In this document: one piece after another, positions 26,098 to 36,452 of the stretch | Layout of the letters: each line of letters opens with the position of its first letter | How positions within the stretch are numbered: position 1 is the first letter of the stretch | Assembly (NCBI RefSeq): GCF_023734775.1 | Contig: NZ_AP025732.1 | Span: 992,001-1,056,000 of the forward strand | From: Nostoc cf. commune SO-36 | GTDB taxonomy: Bacteria > Cyanobacteriota > Cyanobacteriia > Cyanobacteriales > Nostocaceae | DNA length: 64,000 nt | Reading direction: 5' to 3' | Program-made: the position numbers and the translations under genes | The notes under the pieces: model-generated | The model's database searches: none | Seen by the model: the letters and a program-made list of their open reading frames with translations, nothing else | Told to the model about the DNA's origin: nothing

Positions 26098-27176
26098 CTA
26101 ATTAACTCCTACCTTTTGCCAAGCATTCTGCACAGCTTTTTGCTCACTACTATCATTACCGTAGAGTTCGCCAGCAATTTTAATGGTGATATTGGCAGCT
26201 TTTTTAAAATCTGCTTTGGCATTTAAGCGATCGCGTAAAGCTATATACCAGATTTTACCAGCTTTTTCCCAAGCATACCCACCAATCTCAACAGCCGCTA
26301 GATAAAAAGCATGGTTAGGAATTCCTGAGTTGATATGAACCCCAGCATTATCTTCAACACCCATATATTTATCTTTTACATGGCCTGGTTGGGGATCTTT
26401 ACCTAATACTGGATCATGATAAGCTGTTCCTGGTGCTTTCATTGAGCGGAGAGCAACACCTTTAACGGTCGGTACTAAAAGACCTTCGCCAATAAGCCAA
26501 TCTGCCTCTTGTGCAGTCTGATTTTTGACCTTTTGTTTCACTAAAGAACCAAAAACATCAGAAAAGACTCATTCAGTGCGCCTGGTTCGCCATAATACTG
26601 CAAACCCGCTTCATACTGAGTTATACCATGAGCTAGTTCATGCCCAATCACATCAATTGACTTCGTGAAGCGTTGAAACATTTCTCCGTCGCCATCACCA
26701 TAAACCATTTGGTCGCCGTTCCAAAAGGCGTTGTCATATTTAACACCATAATGCACGGTGGAGTCTAAACGTAGTCCTTTGTCGTCAACGGAATTGCGAT
26801 CGAATATTTCATAAAATAAGTCATAAGTAGCACCAGCAGCATCGTAGGCTTCATTTACTGCTGGATCACTGCTTGGTGGATCTCCTTCACCACGCACTAG
26901 TGTACCAGGAAGTTGCTGACTATGTTTTGCATCATAGATGGTGCGGCGCTTTTCACCCGGAGAAGGTGCAAAGAAGACACTACCGACGACATTTCTCCGT
27001 CCGCGAAATTGTGCCGAAACATTTAATGTATGAAAAGCCCAACTACGCTGTTCGGGATTGCCATTTACAACGACATTTTCCAACATATGGGGCGGGATAA
27101 TACAACAAATAGGGCATCTAGAGTTATGTGGATGCTCATACTTGAACCCGGCTGATTTCTTTTTATTGCGAGCCAT
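26098..27176 (-). pseudogene. M4 (protealysin-like) metallopeptidase, one-base frameshift
   Basis: An M4 family peptidase of about 359 residues when joined. The N-terminal half has VIGHELAHGITQYEAG (HExxH zinc site) and GALNESF; the C-terminal half has GVHINSGIPNHAFYLAA with the catalytic-region His. The frame breaks in ESFSDVFGS, where TCTTTTCTG would need one more T (near 26567). The NESxSD motif that gives the third zinc ligand crosses this break. There is no signal peptide, as in cytoplasmic protealysin-type enzymes. The downstream emfourin gene completes the known enzyme-inhibitor operon pattern. Confidence 0.8.
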
Positions 27177-27587
27177 CCAAGATATTCTCCTTTCAAAACT
27201 AAGTTATGGCAAACAGCTGTCTTAACTCCACTGGAGAAAGAAGCAGAAAAACGAATCAAAATTGCCTTTCTCTGGTTTGTTTGCTGATAAAAATTTTCTA
27301 CTCTGTATTTTCGGATAAATTTGTCAGGTATGGATAGTACCCTCATGGGGTACTTCTGATACGGAAATATCGCATAAAAACGCAAATCAAGCTTAATTAC
27401 CGCAAGTTTCAGCCAAAACCCTTGCGTAATTTACTAAGACCTCCTTTACAGACCTAATGCGATATTAGTTCTTCTCAAGAGAAATAATATTATTTATTGC
27501 TGTTTTGTTACTATCAAGCTATTAATGCCATGAATACCAATTGGAGACGGGCAAATCCTAAGCCCAAGCATCCAAAACCTCAAGTTT
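27177..27587. other. Intergenic stretch upstream of the M4 peptidase gene
   Basis: About 410 bp without a credible gene. It should hold the promoter of the M4 peptidase-emfourin operon. No clear hairpin or repeat was seen. Confidence 0.5.
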
Positions 27588-28304
27588 TCACAGCCAGCCA
27601 CCAAACACTGCTAGACCATAATATTTCCACGGTACTGCAACTATTTTAAATCCAGCTTTGGTCAACATCTGTAAATGAGTATCCAAAGTAGCTAGCTGGT
27701 CTTGACTAGAGTAACCTTGGGTGCTACTAGCGCCAAGTTTCGCGCGAATCTCTGTTAAACTAATTCCCTGTTGAAGTGACCATTCTTCTCGTGCCACCTT
27801 GTAAGCTTCTTCTAAGGTTGGTGATTCTAGTAAAGTAGGGTCTGCATTCCAAAAATAGCCGCCTTGAGTGAGGCTGACAGCAATTCGCTCAAATAACTTC
27901 AATTTCATCTCATCTTGAAGATGGTGGATTGCCAAGGATGAGACACAGCCATCAAATTCGCTACCAATATCCAATTTCTCTGGATTATTTGCCCAATCGC
28001 CAAAGTCTGCTTGTATACCAACCCACCGTTTTTGATATCCAGCTGCTGTGATTTTATCTTGGGCAAATTGCAGCATTCGAGGTGAGTAATCTAAGGCAAT
28101 TACTTGGGCATCGGGAAAACGATTAAGTATCTTGAGACTAAGTTCGCCTGTACCACAGCCTAATTCTAAAATACGCCGACTTGTCGAAGGTAGACAACGG
28201 GCAACTACATCCAACATCTCATCATATCTGGGTAACAGTTGACGAATACCAGTGTCAAAATCAGCAGTGTTGGCGAAGACTTCTCCAGGAAATAGCTGTT
28301 GCAT
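27588..28304 (-). CDS. Class I SAM-dependent methyltransferase
   Basis: 238 residues. Motif I is RRILELGCGTGELSLKIL, followed by VIALDYSPRMLQFA (acidic end of strand 2) and FDGCVSSLAIHHL (motif after strand 4). The C-terminal IVAVPWKYYGLAVFGG resembles methyltransferase domain families acting on small molecules. The substrate is unknown. It lies 944 bp from and divergent to mysA, so a role in the mycosporine pathway is not implied. Confidence 0.82.
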   Translation of the reverse strand: MQQLFPGEVFANTADFDTGIRQLLPRYDEMLDVVARCLPSTSRRILELGCGTGELSLKILNRFPDAQVIALDYSPRMLQFAQDKITAAGYQKRWVGIQADFGDWANNPEKLDIGSEFDGCVSSLAIHHLQDEMKLKLFERIAVSLTQGGYFWNADPTLLESPTLEEAYKVAREEWSLQQGISLTEIRAKLGASSTQGYSSQDQLATLDTHLQMLTKAGFKIVAVPWKYYGLAVFGGWL

Positions 28305-29248
28305 GGTAATTGGAAGTAATAAATATACTAACTAATTTATATTAATCATCCATCATTACTGAGCTACGTACTCCATCGCTACAAAAAGCCTTTAGTATTC
28401 AAAAAATAAGACTTAAACTACACTTTGGGCAGAAGACATATATCATGTTTTATGTATCTAGTTAGGATATAGTCTACTATTTTTAAGCTGAAACCCTATT
28501 ATTTAGGGCAAATGAGCCAACTTAACTCTTTTTTAAGATTTGTTAAGATAAAAATGATTACGAATTGAGTTAAGCTGATATGTGTAATTAGTAACTCTGA
28601 TAAATTAAAGTTTTTTGGTTTTCAAAAGTTACTTACGTTAGTATATTTAATACTGAACAGAAAGTTAACAAAATCAAACTAGAAGTCCACTGTCATTCTG
28701 AATCAAACAGAGTGTAGCGATAAAAGGTTCAAAGCTAATGCTAAACAACAGCGAACTGAAGGTTAATGAGGGCTGTAACCTCAAATGGAAACCTGGAGAT
28801 AAACTCTCTGTGCGATTTTCTCTATTAGAAAATTTGCGAAGTAGAACAGTGGTAAAACCACTATAATAGAGCTGATCCTAAAGTTAATCTGCATTTAGGT
28901 TAATTTTCTAAAAATCCATTTTGAGTTAATCTAGATTAAGGTTAACTTATCTAGATTTTGCCAACAATCCCAAAAAAGCGTAATCTTTATGATGATAAGC
29001 TTTTGCTGGGATTAACTTCATAGGCAACCTATAATAAAAGGTTTGCTGGAAGAATTTAACTAAATTGTGGTGTTATCTAGTAACATCGCATGGTAATAAA
29101 AATAAGCTTTTGTAGTGAAAGCTTGCTTTAGAATGCCTAAAATTTTAGGTGTCTAACGGCAGTATTTTGTTATTGCCATACATTTAGGTTAAATTGGAAA
29201 TATTGCCCAAATTCTCACAAATTTTCACTTTTATCAAGGTCAACAATA
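28305..29248. other. 944-bp leader region upstream of mysA
   Basis: No clear gene. A short ORF (28738-28866, 42 residues, ATG with AAGG upstream) is possible but unsupported. AGGTTAAT/TTAATCTA-type motifs recur at 28894-28950, including AGTTAATCTAGATTAAGGTT, a near-palindrome. The region must contain the mysA promoter on the plus strand and the methyltransferase promoter on the minus strand, and its length suggests regulation of the stress-inducible mys operon. Confidence 0.5.
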
Positions 29249-30481
29249 ATGAGTAATGTTCAAGCGTCCTTTGAAGCAACGGAAGCCGAATTTCGTGTGG
29301 AAGGTTACGAAAAAATTGAGTTTAGTCTTGTGTATGTGAACGGTGCATTTGATATCAATAACAGAGAAATTGCAGACAGCTATGCAAAATTAGGGCGCTG
29401 TTTGACGGTGATTGATGCCAATGTCAACAGGCTATATGGGAAACAGATCAAGGCATATTTTAAACACTATGATATTGATCTAACTGTAGTTCCCATTGCG
29501 ATCGCAGAACCAGCGAAAACCCTGGCAACCTTTGAAAAAATTGTTGATGCTTTTTCTGATTTTGGCTTAATCCGCAAGGAACCAGTGTTGGTAGTCGGTG
29601 GTGGTTTAATCACTGATGTAGCTGGGTTTGCGTGCGCTGCTTACCGCCGCAAGAGTAACTATATTCGCGTTCCGACAACGCTGATTGGTTTAATTGATGC
29701 AGGTGTGGCGATTAAGGTTGCAGTCAACCATCGCAAGTTAAAAAATCGCTTAGGCGCATATCACGCTCCTTTAAAAGTTATCCTCGATTTCTCATTTTTG
29801 CAAACATTACCAACGGCTCAAGTTCGTAATGGCATGGCAGAATTAGTCAAAATTGCTGTTGTTGCTAACTCTGAAGTCTTTGAACTACTGGATGAATATG
29901 GCGAAGAATTGCTGCATACTCACTTTGGACATGTGAATGGCACAAGTGAACTGAAAGCGATCGCTCACAAACTCAATTACGAGGCAATTAAAACTATGCT
30001 GGAGTTGGAGACTCCCAACTTGCATGAGTTAGACCTTGATCGCGTCATCGCCTACGGTCATACTTGGAGTCCTACCTTAGAATTAGCTCCCCTCGTACCC
30101 CTATATCATGGTCATGCAGTCAATGTAGACATGGCTTTGTCTGCAACCATTGCCGCCAGACGTGGTTACATTACAACAGGAGAACGCGATCGCATTTTGA
30201 GCTTGATGAGTCGCCTCGGTTTATCAATGGATCACCCTCTACTAGATGGAGATTTACTGTGGTATGCAACCCAGTCTATTAGCTTGACACGAGACGGTAA
30301 ACAACGCGCAGCCATGCCAAAACCCATTGGTGAGTGCGTTTTTGCCAACGATCTCACCCGTGAAGAATTAGATGCAGCCTTAGCTGAACACAAACGTTTG
30401 TGTGCTACATACCCGCGTGGCGGAGATGGGATTGACGCTTACATTGAGACTCAAGAAGAATCCCAACTATTGGGAGTGTGA
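29249..30481 (+). CDS. mysA: 2-demethyl-4-deoxygadusol synthase
   Basis: 410 residues of the sugar-phosphate cyclase (dehydroquinate-synthase-like) family. The NAD-binding [20 protein letters not shown] and [17 protein letters not shown], the NGMAELVK motif, and zinc-ligand regions AYGHTWSP and YHGHAVNVD are all present. It converts sedoheptulose 7-phosphate to demethyl-4-deoxygadusol, the first committed step to mycosporine-like amino acids. mysB follows after 4 bp, so they form one operon. The ATG at 29249 is preceded by AAGG. Confidence 0.95.
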   Translation: MSNVQASFEATEAEFRVEGYEKIEFSLVYVNGAFDINNREIADSYAKLGRCLTVIDANVNRLYGKQIKAYFKHYDIDLTVVPIAIAEPAKTLATFEKIVDAFSDFGLIRKEPVLVVGGGLITDVAGFACAAYRRKSNYIRVPTTLIGLIDAGVAIKVAVNHRKLKNRLGAYHAPLKVILDFSFLQTLPTAQVRNGMAELVKIAVVANSEVFELLDEYGEELLHTHFGHVNGTSELKAIAHKLNYEAIKTMLELETPNLHELDLDRVIAYGHTWSPTLELAPLVPLYHGHAVNVDMALSATIAARRGYITTGERDRILSLMSRLGLSMDHPLLDGDLLWYATQSISLTRDGKQRAAMPKPIGECVFANDLTREELDAALAEHKRLCATYPRGGDGIDAYIETQEESQLLGV

Positions 30482-30485
30482 AAAC

Positions 30486-31319
30486 ATGACCAGTATTTTA
30501 GGACGAGATACGGCTAGACCAATAACCCCACACAGCATCTTAGTTGCACAGTTACAAAAAACCCTGAGAATTGCAGAGGAAAGTAATACTCCTTTAGAGA
30601 TATTGACATCTCTACGTCTTGGGTTGCAGTTAGCAGCAGGTTTAGATCCCTACTTGGATGATTGCACTACTCCCGAATCGGCAGCATTGACAGCACTAGC
30701 CCAGAAAACCAGCAAAGAAGACTGGAGTAAACGCTTTAGTGATGGTGAAACAGTGCGGCAACTAGAGCAGGAAATGCTCTCAGGACATCTTGAAGGACAA
30801 ACATTGAAGATGTTTGTGCATATAACCAAAGCCAAGCGCATCTTAGAAGTGGGAATGTTCACAGGATATTCAGCCTTGGCAATGGCAGAAGCGTTACCAC
30901 ACGATGGACGACTCATTGCTTGTGAGGTAGACTCTTATGTGGCAGAATTTGCTCAAACTTGCTTTCAAGAGTCTCCCCACGGTGACAAGATTGTAGTAGA
31001 AGTAGCACCCGCACTAGAGACACTGCACAAGCTGGCGGTGGCAGAAGAAGCATTTAATCTGATCTTCATTGATGCCGATAAAAAGGAATATGTAGAGTAC
31101 TTCCAAATTATCTTGGATAGGCAATTACTGGCTCCCGACGGATTAATCTGCGTAGATAATACGTTGTTGCAGGGACAAGTATACCTACCATCCGAACAGC
31201 GTACCGCCAATGGGGAAGCGATCGCACAATTCAACCGCATTGTTGCCGCAGATCCTCGCGTAGAGCAAGTTTTGTTACCCATACGAGATGGTATAACCCT
31301 GATTAGACGCTTGGTGTAA
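30486..31319 (+). CDS. mysB: O-methyltransferase making 4-deoxygadusol
   Basis: 277 residues from ATG at 30486. The SAM-binding motif RILEVGMFTGYSALAMAEAL is at about residues 118-137 and FIDADKKEYVEYF carries the metal-binding aspartates of the class I catechol-type methyltransferases. It methylates the MysA product to 4-deoxygadusol. It starts 4 bp after mysA. Confidence 0.94.
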   Translation: MTSILGRDTARPITPHSILVAQLQKTLRIAEESNTPLEILTSLRLGLQLAAGLDPYLDDCTTPESAALTALAQKTSKEDWSKRFSDGETVRQLEQEMLSGHLEGQTLKMFVHITKAKRILEVGMFTGYSALAMAEALPHDGRLIACEVDSYVAEFAQTCFQESPHGDKIVVEVAPALETLHKLAVAEEAFNLIFIDADKKEYVEYFQIILDRQLLAPDGLICVDNTLLQGQVYLPSEQRTANGEAIAQFNRIVAADPRVEQVLLPIRDGITLIRRLV

Positions 31320-31363
31320 CAGGCGCAAAAAATTCAAATAGTTCTCATTTGGATGCAATATCC

Positions 31364-31393
31364 GCTAGGGAAGCACAGCTGTGCTTCCCTAGC
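31364..31393. repeat. 30-bp perfect palindrome between mysB and mysC
   Basis: Arms GCTAGGGAAGCACAG and CTGTGCTTCCCTAGC meet without a loop. It lies 44 bp after the mysB stop and 30 bp before the mysC start. In RNA it would form a long stem that could set the mysC:mysAB ratio. There is no T-run, so it is not a typical terminator. Confidence 0.85.
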
Positions 31394-31423
31394 AAAGCCG
31401 CATTCAACGCAAAGGAAAGACTT

Positions 31424-32812
31424 ATGGCTCAATCAATCTCCTTATCTCTCCCCGAATCCACAACGCCTTCAACAGGTGTGTGGATAAAAATAGTAGCCCT
31501 ATTCAAGACTCTGGGTACTCTAGCATTATTGCTGATAGCTTTACCGCTCAATGCTTTCATCGTATTAGTATCCCTACTATGGGGTCTTTTGTTTACGAAA
31601 AAACCTGCCGTAGCAGCCCATCCCCAGAATATCTTGGTTAGCGGCGGTAAAATGACTAAGGCATTGCAACTTGCCCGCTCGTTCCATGCAGCCGGACACA
31701 GAGTTATTCTGGTTGAAGGTAACAAATATTGGTTATCTGGGCATAGATTCTCCAATGCTGTAAGTCGTTTTTATACAATTCCTGCACCACAAGATGACCC
31801 AGAAGGCTACACTCAGGCGCTAGTAGAAATTGTCAAACAAGAAAAGATTGACATTTATGTACCTGTATGCAGTCCTGTGGCTAGTTATTACGACTCTTTA
31901 GCAAAACCTGCACTATCAGAATACTGTGAAGTTTTCCACTTCGATGCAGATATAACCAAGATGCTGGATGATAAATTTGCCTTTACCGATCAGGCGCGAT
32001 CGCTTGGTTTATCAGTCCCCAAATCTTTTAAAATCACCGATCCTGAACAAGTTATCAACTTTGATTTTAGCCAAGAAACACGCAAATATATACTTAAAAG
32101 TATTTCTTATGACTCAGTTCGCCGCTTAAATTTAACCAAACTTCCCTGTGACACTCCAGAAGAGACAGCAGCGTTTGTCAAGAGTTTACCCATCAGCCCA
32201 GAAAAACCTTGGATTATGCAAGAGTTTATTCCTGGGAAAGAATTATGTACTCATAGCACAGTCCGAGAGGGTGAATTAAGGTTGCATTGCTGCTCAAATT
32301 CTTCTGCGTTTCAGATTAATTATGAAAATGTCGAAAATCCTCAAATTCGGGAATGGGTACAACATTTCGTGAAAAGTTTGGGGCTGACTGGACAAGTGTC
32401 TCTTGACTTTATCCAAGCTGAAGATGGTACAGCTTATGCCATTGAATGTAATCCCCGCACCCATTCGGCGATTACAATGTTTTACAATCACCCAGGTGTT
32501 GCAGAAGCCTATTTTGGGAAAACTCCCCTAGCTGCCCCTCTAGAACCTCTTGCAGATAGCAAGCCCACTTACTGGATATATCACGAAATCTGGCGATTGA
32601 CTGGGATTCGCTCTGGGAAACAATTGCAAACTTGGTTTGAGAGGTTAGTACGAGGTACAGATGCTATTTATCGTCTGGATGATCCGATACCATTTTTAAC
32701 TTTGCATCATTGGCAAATTACTTTACTTTTGCTACAAAATCTGCAACAACTCAAAGGCTGGGTAAAAATTGACTTTAATATTGGCAAACTGGTGGAATTA
32801 GGCGGTGACTAA
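31424..32812 (+). CDS. mysC: ATP-grasp ligase making mycosporine-glycine
   Basis: 462 residues from ATG at 31424. An N-terminal membrane-like segment (ALLLIALPLNAFIVLVSLLW) precedes the ATP-grasp domain (ILVSGGKMTKALQLARSFHA, then TYILKS-like YILKSISYDSV, PWIMQEFIPGKELCTHS, AIECNPRTHSAI). It joins glycine to 4-deoxygadusol. The membrane segment agrees with other cyanobacterial MysC proteins. It is the last gene of mysABC on this strand, followed by a MITE and the convergent mysD. Confidence 0.93.
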   Translation: MAQSISLSLPESTTPSTGVWIKIVALFKTLGTLALLLIALPLNAFIVLVSLLWGLLFTKKPAVAAHPQNILVSGGKMTKALQLARSFHAAGHRVILVEGNKYWLSGHRFSNAVSRFYTIPAPQDDPEGYTQALVEIVKQEKIDIYVPVCSPVASYYDSLAKPALSEYCEVFHFDADITKMLDDKFAFTDQARSLGLSVPKSFKITDPEQVINFDFSQETRKYILKSISYDSVRRLNLTKLPCDTPEETAAFVKSLPISPEKPWIMQEFIPGKELCTHSTVREGELRLHCCSNSSAFQINYENVENPQIREWVQHFVKSLGLTGQVSLDFIQAEDGTAYAIECNPRTHSAITMFYNHPGVAEAYFGKTPLAAPLEPLADSKPTYWIYHEIWRLTGIRSGKQLQTWFERLVRGTDAIYRLDDPIPFLTLHHWQITLLLLQNLQQLKGWVKIDFNIGKLVELGGD

Positions 32813-32868
32813 TATTCAGATGTTTGATCAAGTTATATCTTATATCAAGTTCGGGTGATTACTTATCA

Positions 32869-32980
32869 GGACTTACGCACAAATTGCTAAAAAGCTTAAT
32901 TTCTGGAACCGCCATCGCGCTTCGCGTCTCGCAGAGAAGACGCCAAGAGCGCCGAGAATTCGTAAACTGTGCGTAAGTCC
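32869..32980. mobile_element. 112-bp MITE with GGACTTACGCACA ends
   Basis: GGACTTACGCACA at the left end is repeated inverted at the right end (TGTGCGTAAGTCC). The interior is a further GC-rich palindromic stretch (CATCGCGCTTCGCGTCTCGC). No target duplication is certain. It separates the convergent mysC and mysD genes and may end both transcripts. ACTTACGCAC also occurs at 7852. Confidence 0.75.
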
Positions 32981-32996
32981 CATAACAAATTCACTG

Positions 32997-34043
32997 TCAA
33001 TTTTGTAACGCCTTTTTATTACTACCCAATGTTTCATTGATAGCGATTATTAATAAATCATTTAGAGGGATTCCGGCTGCTTTCGCCATAGACGAAATCA
33101 CACTTTTGGGGGCAAAAGAACAATACAATCCGGCTTCTAAAAACCAAGGTTCTCCTTTTGGGTCGATTCGGAAGTCAAATAAACTGTAGTGGCGACAACC
33201 TAAAGCTGTATGACACTTCTTAGCCACTTGCTGAACCTTTTCGGTAATTGGATCGCTAGGGTCTACAATCCAAGACTTGATATTATCTTTAGCGGCAAAA
33301 CGCAAGTCGCCATCGTCTGTTTGTTGAAGTTTATCAGCATGGTTGCGGATGGGTTTATTGTGGGGGTCTACCAGATACTCTTCCAGGGGTAAACCGATTA
33401 GCTCCCCGTCTTTGGCAATGATACCGCATCTGACTTCTCGTCCGAGTTCGATGAATTCTTCTACAATGACCTCCGAAGCATATTCAAATGCTTTCTTCAG
33501 AGCAGCGTCATATTCAGTAACATCTTTAACTAAAGTCACCCCTAAAGAGTTGTCCGAACTTACAGGTTTGATGACTGCTGGAGGTGTAATTGTCGGAACA
33601 TCTCCTTGGCGGAGCAGTTCTCCACGAGGCACTTTCACCCCTGCGGCTTCGACGATTGCTTTGGCTCTAGCTTTGTGAGCTGCGATCGCCATGATATCTG
33701 AAGTATTGCCTATATAAGGGATCTTGAGCAGATCGAATAGGGCGCGGTACTGAGTCATTCCAGGAATACAAAACATTTGTGGCAACATGATGTCAATGTT
33801 TTGCACCGTTAGAAAGTGTATGGCATCAAACAGAGGAATCGGTTTGGCCAGAGCAATATCCTCTCGACTGAGGGAGTTAGGAAATCGCCATTGGCGATCA
33901 GGTGTAATGTATGCAATTTGAAAGTTATAAAGCGATCGATCTGCTGTTGCTGCCAAACAATCTTGGGCATAAAGCCGTGATAAATCACAGTAAAAATCAT
34001 TGTGTGCAGACCCAACTAAATGAAGGATATTAATTAATGACAT
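32997..34043 (-). CDS. mysD: D-Ala-D-Ala ligase-like MAA ligase
   Basis: 348 residues of the D-Ala-D-Ala-ligase ATP-grasp type: VIKPVSSDNSLGVTLVKD, EVIVEEFIELGREVRCGI, and the metal-binding FRIDPKGEPWFLEAGLYCSF. MysD adds a second amino acid to mycosporine-glycine, giving shinorine, porphyra-334 or similar products. It is convergent to mysABC, the same layout as reported for Nostoc punctiforme. It must therefore have its own promoter, upstream of 34043. Confidence 0.92.
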   Translation of the reverse strand: MSLINILHLVGSAHNDFYCDLSRLYAQDCLAATADRSLYNFQIAYITPDRQWRFPNSLSREDIALAKPIPLFDAIHFLTVQNIDIMLPQMFCIPGMTQYRALFDLLKIPYIGNTSDIMAIAAHKARAKAIVEAAGVKVPRGELLRQGDVPTITPPAVIKPVSSDNSLGVTLVKDVTEYDAALKKAFEYASEVIVEEFIELGREVRCGIIAKDGELIGLPLEEYLVDPHNKPIRNHADKLQQTDDGDLRFAAKDNIKSWIVDPSDPITEKVQQVAKKCHTALGCRHYSLFDFRIDPKGEPWFLEAGLYCSFAPKSVISSMAKAAGIPLNDLLIIAINETLGSNKKALQN

Positions 34044-35284
34044 GATTCATCTTCCTGAGTAAGTTTTAATGGTTTTTCAATGCTGGAAAAAATATTATAG
34101 TTATTATATAGTTAATCTGGCTGCATCGATTAGTTATGTCAGTTTTTTTGTTAGTGCTTTGAAATGACAGTTAGTGGAAAAAGCTTGATAATTTATTACT
34201 AGTTTTAACTACTAAAATTAAATTAATAATTTTGGAGACAGATCCAGTAAACAGTCTTTATACCTGGGTTTTAGACCTAGATTATGTATTTAATAAACTT
34301 GAAATCATCTATATACTAGAGTTCTAATCTTATGAATCTCAATACTGTTCGGTTAAGGTAAGAGACGCGATGAATCTCCGTCTCTACAATAATAATCAAT
34401 CTTTCGTAGAAACGGTCATTTATCGCATTTTTGTAAAGATAGCAAACAACCATTTTTCTGTCTTCATCCCGCCAAAAATTCATATTTTATGGTATGTAAA
34501 ATTAGCTCATTTTTTGAGAAATAATCAATCTTATTTATGGTTTATAAGGGCAGGGATTTTATCATAATAAACAAGCTTTGACAACAATTGAAGACATGGC
34601 TAACCTTTACGTCCAAGCTATCCCAACATTCAAACCAGAAAACCCTTATTTAAGTTGGTATCTGGTCTTTTAGGGGAGTTGCAATACCGTTCTGATAAGC
34701 AGGGGAGGCAAGAATGTTCTTATCTCAATAATTCTTTTCTCCCTCTGCCTCAACAAAGAAATTTCTTAACCGAACACTATTGGGGAGAGTTTCGCTTACG
34801 GAGTAGCAGAACAATAAAGACAGTCGAGTACTCGAAACTAACTGTAGTACGCAAAAGTTAGTAACAAAAAGCACAAAGTTAGTGTTTACTTGTTCTACTA
34901 TGTAGCTTTTTTTCGAATGGATAACTGTTTTCGGGGCGATGCGCTAACTTCTCATGAATTATAAAGAGGCAAATGTAAAGTTATGTAAATTAGATTAACA
35001 AACATAACAATAATTTGTAATAAATAATGATGCGGCAGCATTGTATAAAGATAACTTGAAGGCAAAAAACGACATCTTAATCAGGTTTTCCAGCCGTTCA
35101 CAGAAGTTTGAAGTTTTTTAACAAAAGTTTTAATCTGAAAGCCTGGAGATTGTAAACTTATTCCGTGGATGTCTGTTTTGAACCTTTCGTAACTCGTCAG
35201 GCAGTGCGTGACATCAAAAAAAGCTGAACCATTCAGTTTTGAGTCCAATTATTCTTAACCAAGCAAATTAGGAGATTTAAGGCA
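34044..35284. other. 1.2-kb intergenic region before the phycocyanin operon
   Basis: No credible gene; two short ORFs (34370-34567 and 34655-34861) lack protein-like character. An inverted repeat of the GAGACG/CGTCTC type lies near 34361-34388. The 3' part must contain the promoter of mysD on one side and the long leader of cpcB on the other. AGGAGATTTAAGGCAATG gives cpcB a good ribosome site (AGGAG). Confidence 0.5.
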
Positions 35285-35806
35285 ATGGTTTTAGATGCAT
35301 TTGCAAAAGTAATCACCCAAGCTGATGCCCGTGGTGAATATCTCAGCGCTGCTCAGTTAGACGCTCTAGCTGCTCTAGTCAAAGATGGCAACAAGCGTGC
35401 AGATACCGTAAACCGGATTACCAGCAACTCCTCAGCAATTGTTGCCAATGCAGCTCGCGCTCTGTTTGCAGAACAACCCCAGTTGATTGCTCCTGGTGGT
35501 AATGCTTACACCAACCGTAGAAATGCTGCTTGCTTGCGTGACATGGAAATCATCTTACGCTATGTTACCTATGCAATCTTTGCTGGTGATGCAAGTGTAT
35601 TAGATGATCGTTGTTTGAACGGTCTGCGCGAAACCTACTTGGCTCTAGGAACTCCTGGTGCTTCTGTAGCAGTTGGTGTGCAAAAAATGAAGGACGCAGC
35701 TTTGGCTCTTGTTAACGACCCCAACGGTATCACCAGAGGCGATTGCAGCGCTATCTCATCTGAAGTTGCTAGCTACTTTGATCGTGCAGCAGCAGCAGTA
35801 AGCTAA
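35285..35806 (+). CDS. cpcB: C-phycocyanin beta subunit
   Basis: 173 residues. Chromophore cysteines are Cys83 ([13 protein letters not shown]) and Cys154 ([10 protein letters not shown]). The sequence follows CpcB ([37 protein letters not shown]) rather than phycoerythrocyanin beta, which has different residues before Cys83. With CpcA it forms the rod hexamers of the phycobilisome. It leads the operon and is followed by cpcA after 83 bp. Confidence 0.95.
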   Translation: MVLDAFAKVITQADARGEYLSAAQLDALAALVKDGNKRADTVNRITSNSSAIVANAARALFAEQPQLIAPGGNAYTNRRNAACLRDMEIILRYVTYAIFAGDASVLDDRCLNGLRETYLALGTPGASVAVGVQKMKDAALALVNDPNGITRGDCSAISSEVASYFDRAAAAVS

Positions 35807-35889
35807 ACCCGCTCAAAACTATTTGCTGACTACTGTCAGTTAGACAAAACAAATTTCAACAAAATTGTAAATAGGGAGATACTAAACCG

Positions 35890-36378
35890 ATGAAGACACC
35901 TCTTACCGAAGCAGTTGCAGCAGCAGATTCTCAAGGTCGCTTTCTCTCCAGCACAGAAATTCAAACCGCTTTTGGTCGTTTCCGTCAAGCTCCAGCTAGC
36001 TTAGAAGCAGCAAAAGCTTTGAGCGCTAATGCCCAACGTTTGACAGAAGGCGCAGCTCAAGCTGTATACAACAAGTTCCCTTACACCACTCAACAACAAG
36101 GCCCTAACTTCGCTTCTACCAACACTGGTAAAGAAAAGTGTGCGCGTGACATCGGCTACTACCTGCGGATTGTTACCTATTCCTTAGTTGTCGGTGGTAC
36201 AGGCCCCTTGGATGACTTCTTGATTTCTGGCTTGGCTGAAATCAACCGCACCTTTGATCTATCTCCTAGCTGGTACGTTGAAGCTCTCAAGTACATCAAG
36301 GCTAACCACGGTCTAAGTGGCGACCCTGCTGTAGAAGCTAATTCCTACATCGACTACGCAATTAACGCTCTAAGCTAA
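35890..36378 (+). CDS. cpcA: C-phycocyanin alpha subunit
   Basis: 162 residues with a single chromophore Cys84 ([20 protein letters not shown]). The end [20 protein letters not shown] matches phycobiliprotein alpha chains. Features such as [16 protein letters not shown] point to CpcA, though the alpha of phycoerythrocyanin is similar. GGGAGA precedes the ATG. Confidence 0.94.
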   Translation: MKTPLTEAVAAADSQGRFLSSTEIQTAFGRFRQAPASLEAAKALSANAQRLTEGAAQAVYNKFPYTTQQQGPNFASTNTGKEKCARDIGYYLRIVTYSLVVGGTGPLDDFLISGLAEINRTFDLSPSWYVEALKYIKANHGLSGDPAVEANSYIDYAINALS

Positions 36379-36391
36379 TAGAGTGTATTTA

Positions 36392-36452
36392 GCCCGGAAA
36401 GGAAAACAAGCTCTGTTAGTAAATAGCTAAGAGTTGGTTTACCTTTCTGGGC
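36392..36452 (+). terminator. Attenuator-like hairpin after cpcA
   Basis: GCCCGGAAAGGAAAAC pairs with GTTTACCTTTCTGGGC around an internal loop, followed by T-rich sequence. It is 13 bp after cpcA and 340 bp before the first linker gene. Such a structure usually lets most transcripts stop after cpcBA and a minority read through to the linkers. Confidence 0.75.

Noticed and set aside
28738..28866. 42-residue leader ORF before mysA
   Set aside because: Only an ATG with a weak ribosome site supports it; there is no overlap with mysA and no family, so it is kept as a remark.
34370..34861. Two short plus-strand ORFs before the phycocyanin operon
   Set aside because: No protein-like composition and no ribosome site, and the first begins inside a dispersed GAGACG hairpin.
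35285..36378. Phycoerythrocyanin genes pecB/pecA
   Set aside because: The residues around the bilin cysteines ([13 protein letters not shown] and [12 protein letters not shown]) fit cpcB and cpcA better, and cpcE/cpcF follow rather than pecE/pecF.
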